From Rhizobium sp. PP-CC-3A-592 (GTDB lineage Bacteria; Pseudomonadota; Alphaproteobacteria; Rhizobiales; Rhizobiaceae), in the NCBI RefSeq assembly GCF_003217095.1, contig NZ_QJSR01000002.1:248001-312000 (forward strand): a stretch of DNA of 64,000 nucleotides, given 5' to 3'. The notes below the pieces were generated by a model. That model saw only the letters and a program-made list of their open reading frames with translations, was not told the origin of the DNA and searched no databases. This document shows, piece by piece, positions 62,782-64,000 of this stretch. The position numbers and the translations under genes were made by a program. Each line of letters opens with the position of its first letter. Within the stretch, counting starts at the first letter, position 1.

Positions 62782-63079
62782 AGGTATGCCTTTCGGGGCG
62801 CCAAACGACAGGGACCGGAACAACGCTTTCCTGCGGTTCCGGGTCATCTGGTTTCAAGAACCCCGCGTGAAATGGGATCTTGGTGGGTTGAAAAAGCTGT
62901 CTGCGCTGCGGGTGCCGAATTTGGCACGGTCTCATGGGTGCGCTTGGCCTTCGCTACGGAATGACAAAATCCGCTGGGCACGCTCACGCGGCGGCCGGAA
63001 GGTGACGCTGGCCCTCATGTCGTTGTTTCCCGGCCGAAAGTCAAGCTGTCTTTTCGCACGTGCGAACAGGCCATCAGCC

Positions 63080-63847
63080 TTAGAGGCTGCGCGGAAGTTC
63101 CGCTGGCTTGGTGCCGCACAACATTTCCCGCTTGCCGGCAAAGCCCTTGCGGCGCTCCACCACGAAGCCCGCGGCCTGGAGATTGCGGCGCACGAAGCCG
63201 GCGGCGGCGTAGGTGGCAAAGGTGCCGGCTGGTGCCGTGCGGTCGTGCACCGCTGCCATGAGGTCCTGCGACCACATGCCGGGATTGCGCGCGGGTGCGA
63301 AGCCGTCGAGATACCAGGCGTCGAACGTTTCGGCATAGGCTGCAACGCCGTCGACGGCCGGGCCGCAGACGATGGTGAGCGTGACGTCGCTCGCGAGGTC
63401 AAGACGGACGCTGCCGGAAAGCGTTTGCAACCATGCGGCGACCAGCGCGTCGCGCTCATCCGCGATCTCGGGCCAGGCGGAGAGGGCGCGCGCGATGTCT
63501 GCCGCCTGCATCGGGAAGCGCTCGAACGAGGTGAAGGCGAGGCGGGCGCCGGCCGGTTTATCCGCCATCTTCCACTGGCGCCATGTCTCGCAGAAATTGA
63601 GACCGGTGCCGAAACCGAGTTCGCCGATGGAGAAGTCCTGCCTATTACGCCAGCGCTCCGGCAGATCGTTACCGTTCAGGAAGACATGACCGCATTCCAG
63701 CCGTCCATCCGTACGGCAATAAAAATGATCGTCAAATTCAACGGAATACGGCATATCCCCCGGGTGCCAGTCGAGTGTCTGGCGGTCCGGCGCCTGATGG
63801 TCCGGCGTCTGGGCTTCAACGGCTGTGGTCGGGTGGCTTTCGGTCAT
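63080..63847 (-). CDS. mnmD: tRNA 5-methylaminomethyl-2-thiouridine methyltransferase (MnmD)
   Basis: SAM-dependent methyltransferase completing mnm5s2U34 of Lys, Glu and Gln tRNAs. SAM motif IGELGFGTGLNFCETW near 66, ARLAFTSFERFPM, DAWYLDGFAPARNPGMWSQD near 180 and GTFATYAAAGFVRRNLQAAG match the MnmC N-terminal half. Here it is a stand-alone 255-residue protein. A divergent FAD oxidoreductase gene begins 38 bases away. The start at 63847 is an ATG; a TTG six bases earlier is possible. Confidence 0.88.
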   Translation of the reverse strand: MTESHPTTAVEAQTPDHQAPDRQTLDWHPGDMPYSVEFDDHFYCRTDGRLECGHVFLNGNDLPERWRNRQDFSIGELGFGTGLNFCETWRQWKMADKPAGARLAFTSFERFPMQAADIARALSAWPEIADERDALVAAWLQTLSGSVRLDLASDVTLTIVCGPAVDGVAAYAETFDAWYLDGFAPARNPGMWSQDLMAAVHDRTAPAGTFATYAAAGFVRRNLQAAGFVVERRKGFAGKREMLCGTKPAELPRSL

Positions 63848-63885
63848 GGACAAGCGATAATGAGCCCTTCGGGCAAGGTCAATCG

Positions 63886-64000
63886 ATGGCGGATGTGAAG
63901 ACGGATCTGGTCGTCATCGGTGGGGGCATCATGGGCCTCTGGGCGGCGCTGCACGCGGCGCGCGCGGGGCTTGAGGTGCTGCTCGTGGAGCGGGCGACGA
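63886..64000 (+). CDS. FAD-dependent oxidoreductase (N-terminal fragment at window edge)
   Basis: Only the first 38 codons are visible: MADVKTDLVVIGGGIMGLWA, then ALHAARAGLEVLLVERAT. GGGIMGLWAALHAARAG is the FAD-binding dinucleotide fold of the DAO family. It is divergent from mnmD. The rest lies outside the window, so specificity (MnmC-like, DadA-like, sarcosine-oxidase-like) cannot be decided. Confidence 0.75.
   Translation, partial: MADVKTDLVVIGGGIMGLWAALHAARAGLEVLLVERAT

Noticed and set aside
61054-62964. 636-codon plus-strand frame over the helicase gene
   Set aside because: Antisense shadow of a DEAD-box gene whose motifs are all present on the minus strand.

Overview
The window is high-GC chromosomal DNA of an alphaproteobacterium, almost certainly a member of the Rhizobiaceae (Sinorhizobium/Rhizobium/Agrobacterium/Shinella group). 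The basis is gene content and order: a sorbitol/mannitol (smo-mtlK) operon next to the PhyR-NepR-EcfG general stress response (GSR) locus and then a hemin uptake operon, as I recall from the Sinorhizobium meliloti chromosome; a gbpR-chvE-gguABC sugar-sensing locus as in Agrobacterium; a thuAB pair; and one intergenic repeat of the RIME type known from rhizobia. No database search was run, so the genus is not fixed.

Layout. 1-1.9 kb: preT and the start of preA (pyrimidine reduction), minus strand. 2.1-12.2 kb: SorC-family regulator and polyol operon (binding protein, two permeases, ATPase, sorbitol and mannitol dehydrogenases, HAD phosphatase, FGGY kinase), with a clear promoter/operator at 3.13-3.18 kb. 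12.3-18.1 kb: GSR island with a candidate small RNA, an HWE kinase with a degenerate ATP-binding domain, divergent phyR and nepR-ecfG, a GAF-PAS-HWE kinase and two small membrane-protein genes; five sites fit the EcfG promoter GGAAC-N16-CGTT. 18.2-24.9 kb: iron/heme block (hmuSTUV, tonB, a DUF2325 gene, and an IsdG/HmuQ-type heme oxygenase gene broken by one stop codon), with two TGA-N9-TCA iron-responsive sites. 25-30.5 kb: mixed genes including a truncated hemoglobin, a ParDE pair with a nonsense mutation in the toxin, an SMR transporter, thuAB, and a lipoprotein hydrolase. 30.8-37.1 kb: dipeptidase plus dipeptide-type ABC transporter. 37.2-45.6 kb: a large TPR-glycosyltransferase, eutBC, two small membrane proteins and a chemoreceptor. 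45.8-50.6 kb: tRNA-Arg(CCG), SDR plus FeS-type photolyase, an inositol-dehydrogenase-like gene and small genes. 50.7-56.9 kb: gbpR-chvE-gguABC. 57-64 kb: vapBC, an ATP-grasp/alpha-E/transglutaminase operon, a DEAD-box helicase, mnmD and the start of an FAD oxidoreductase.

The most interesting signal is the non-coding stretch at about 12.34-12.47 kb: three consecutive stem-loops with perfectly paired stems, each exposing a C-rich loop, the last ending in a T-tract, preceded by a near-consensus EcfG promoter and lying beside the GSR genes. It looks like a stress-induced regulatory RNA analogous to GsrN of Caulobacter. Two single-codon nonsense lesions (heme oxygenase at 24605, ParE toxin at 26359-26361) are the other direct sequence observations worth verifying.
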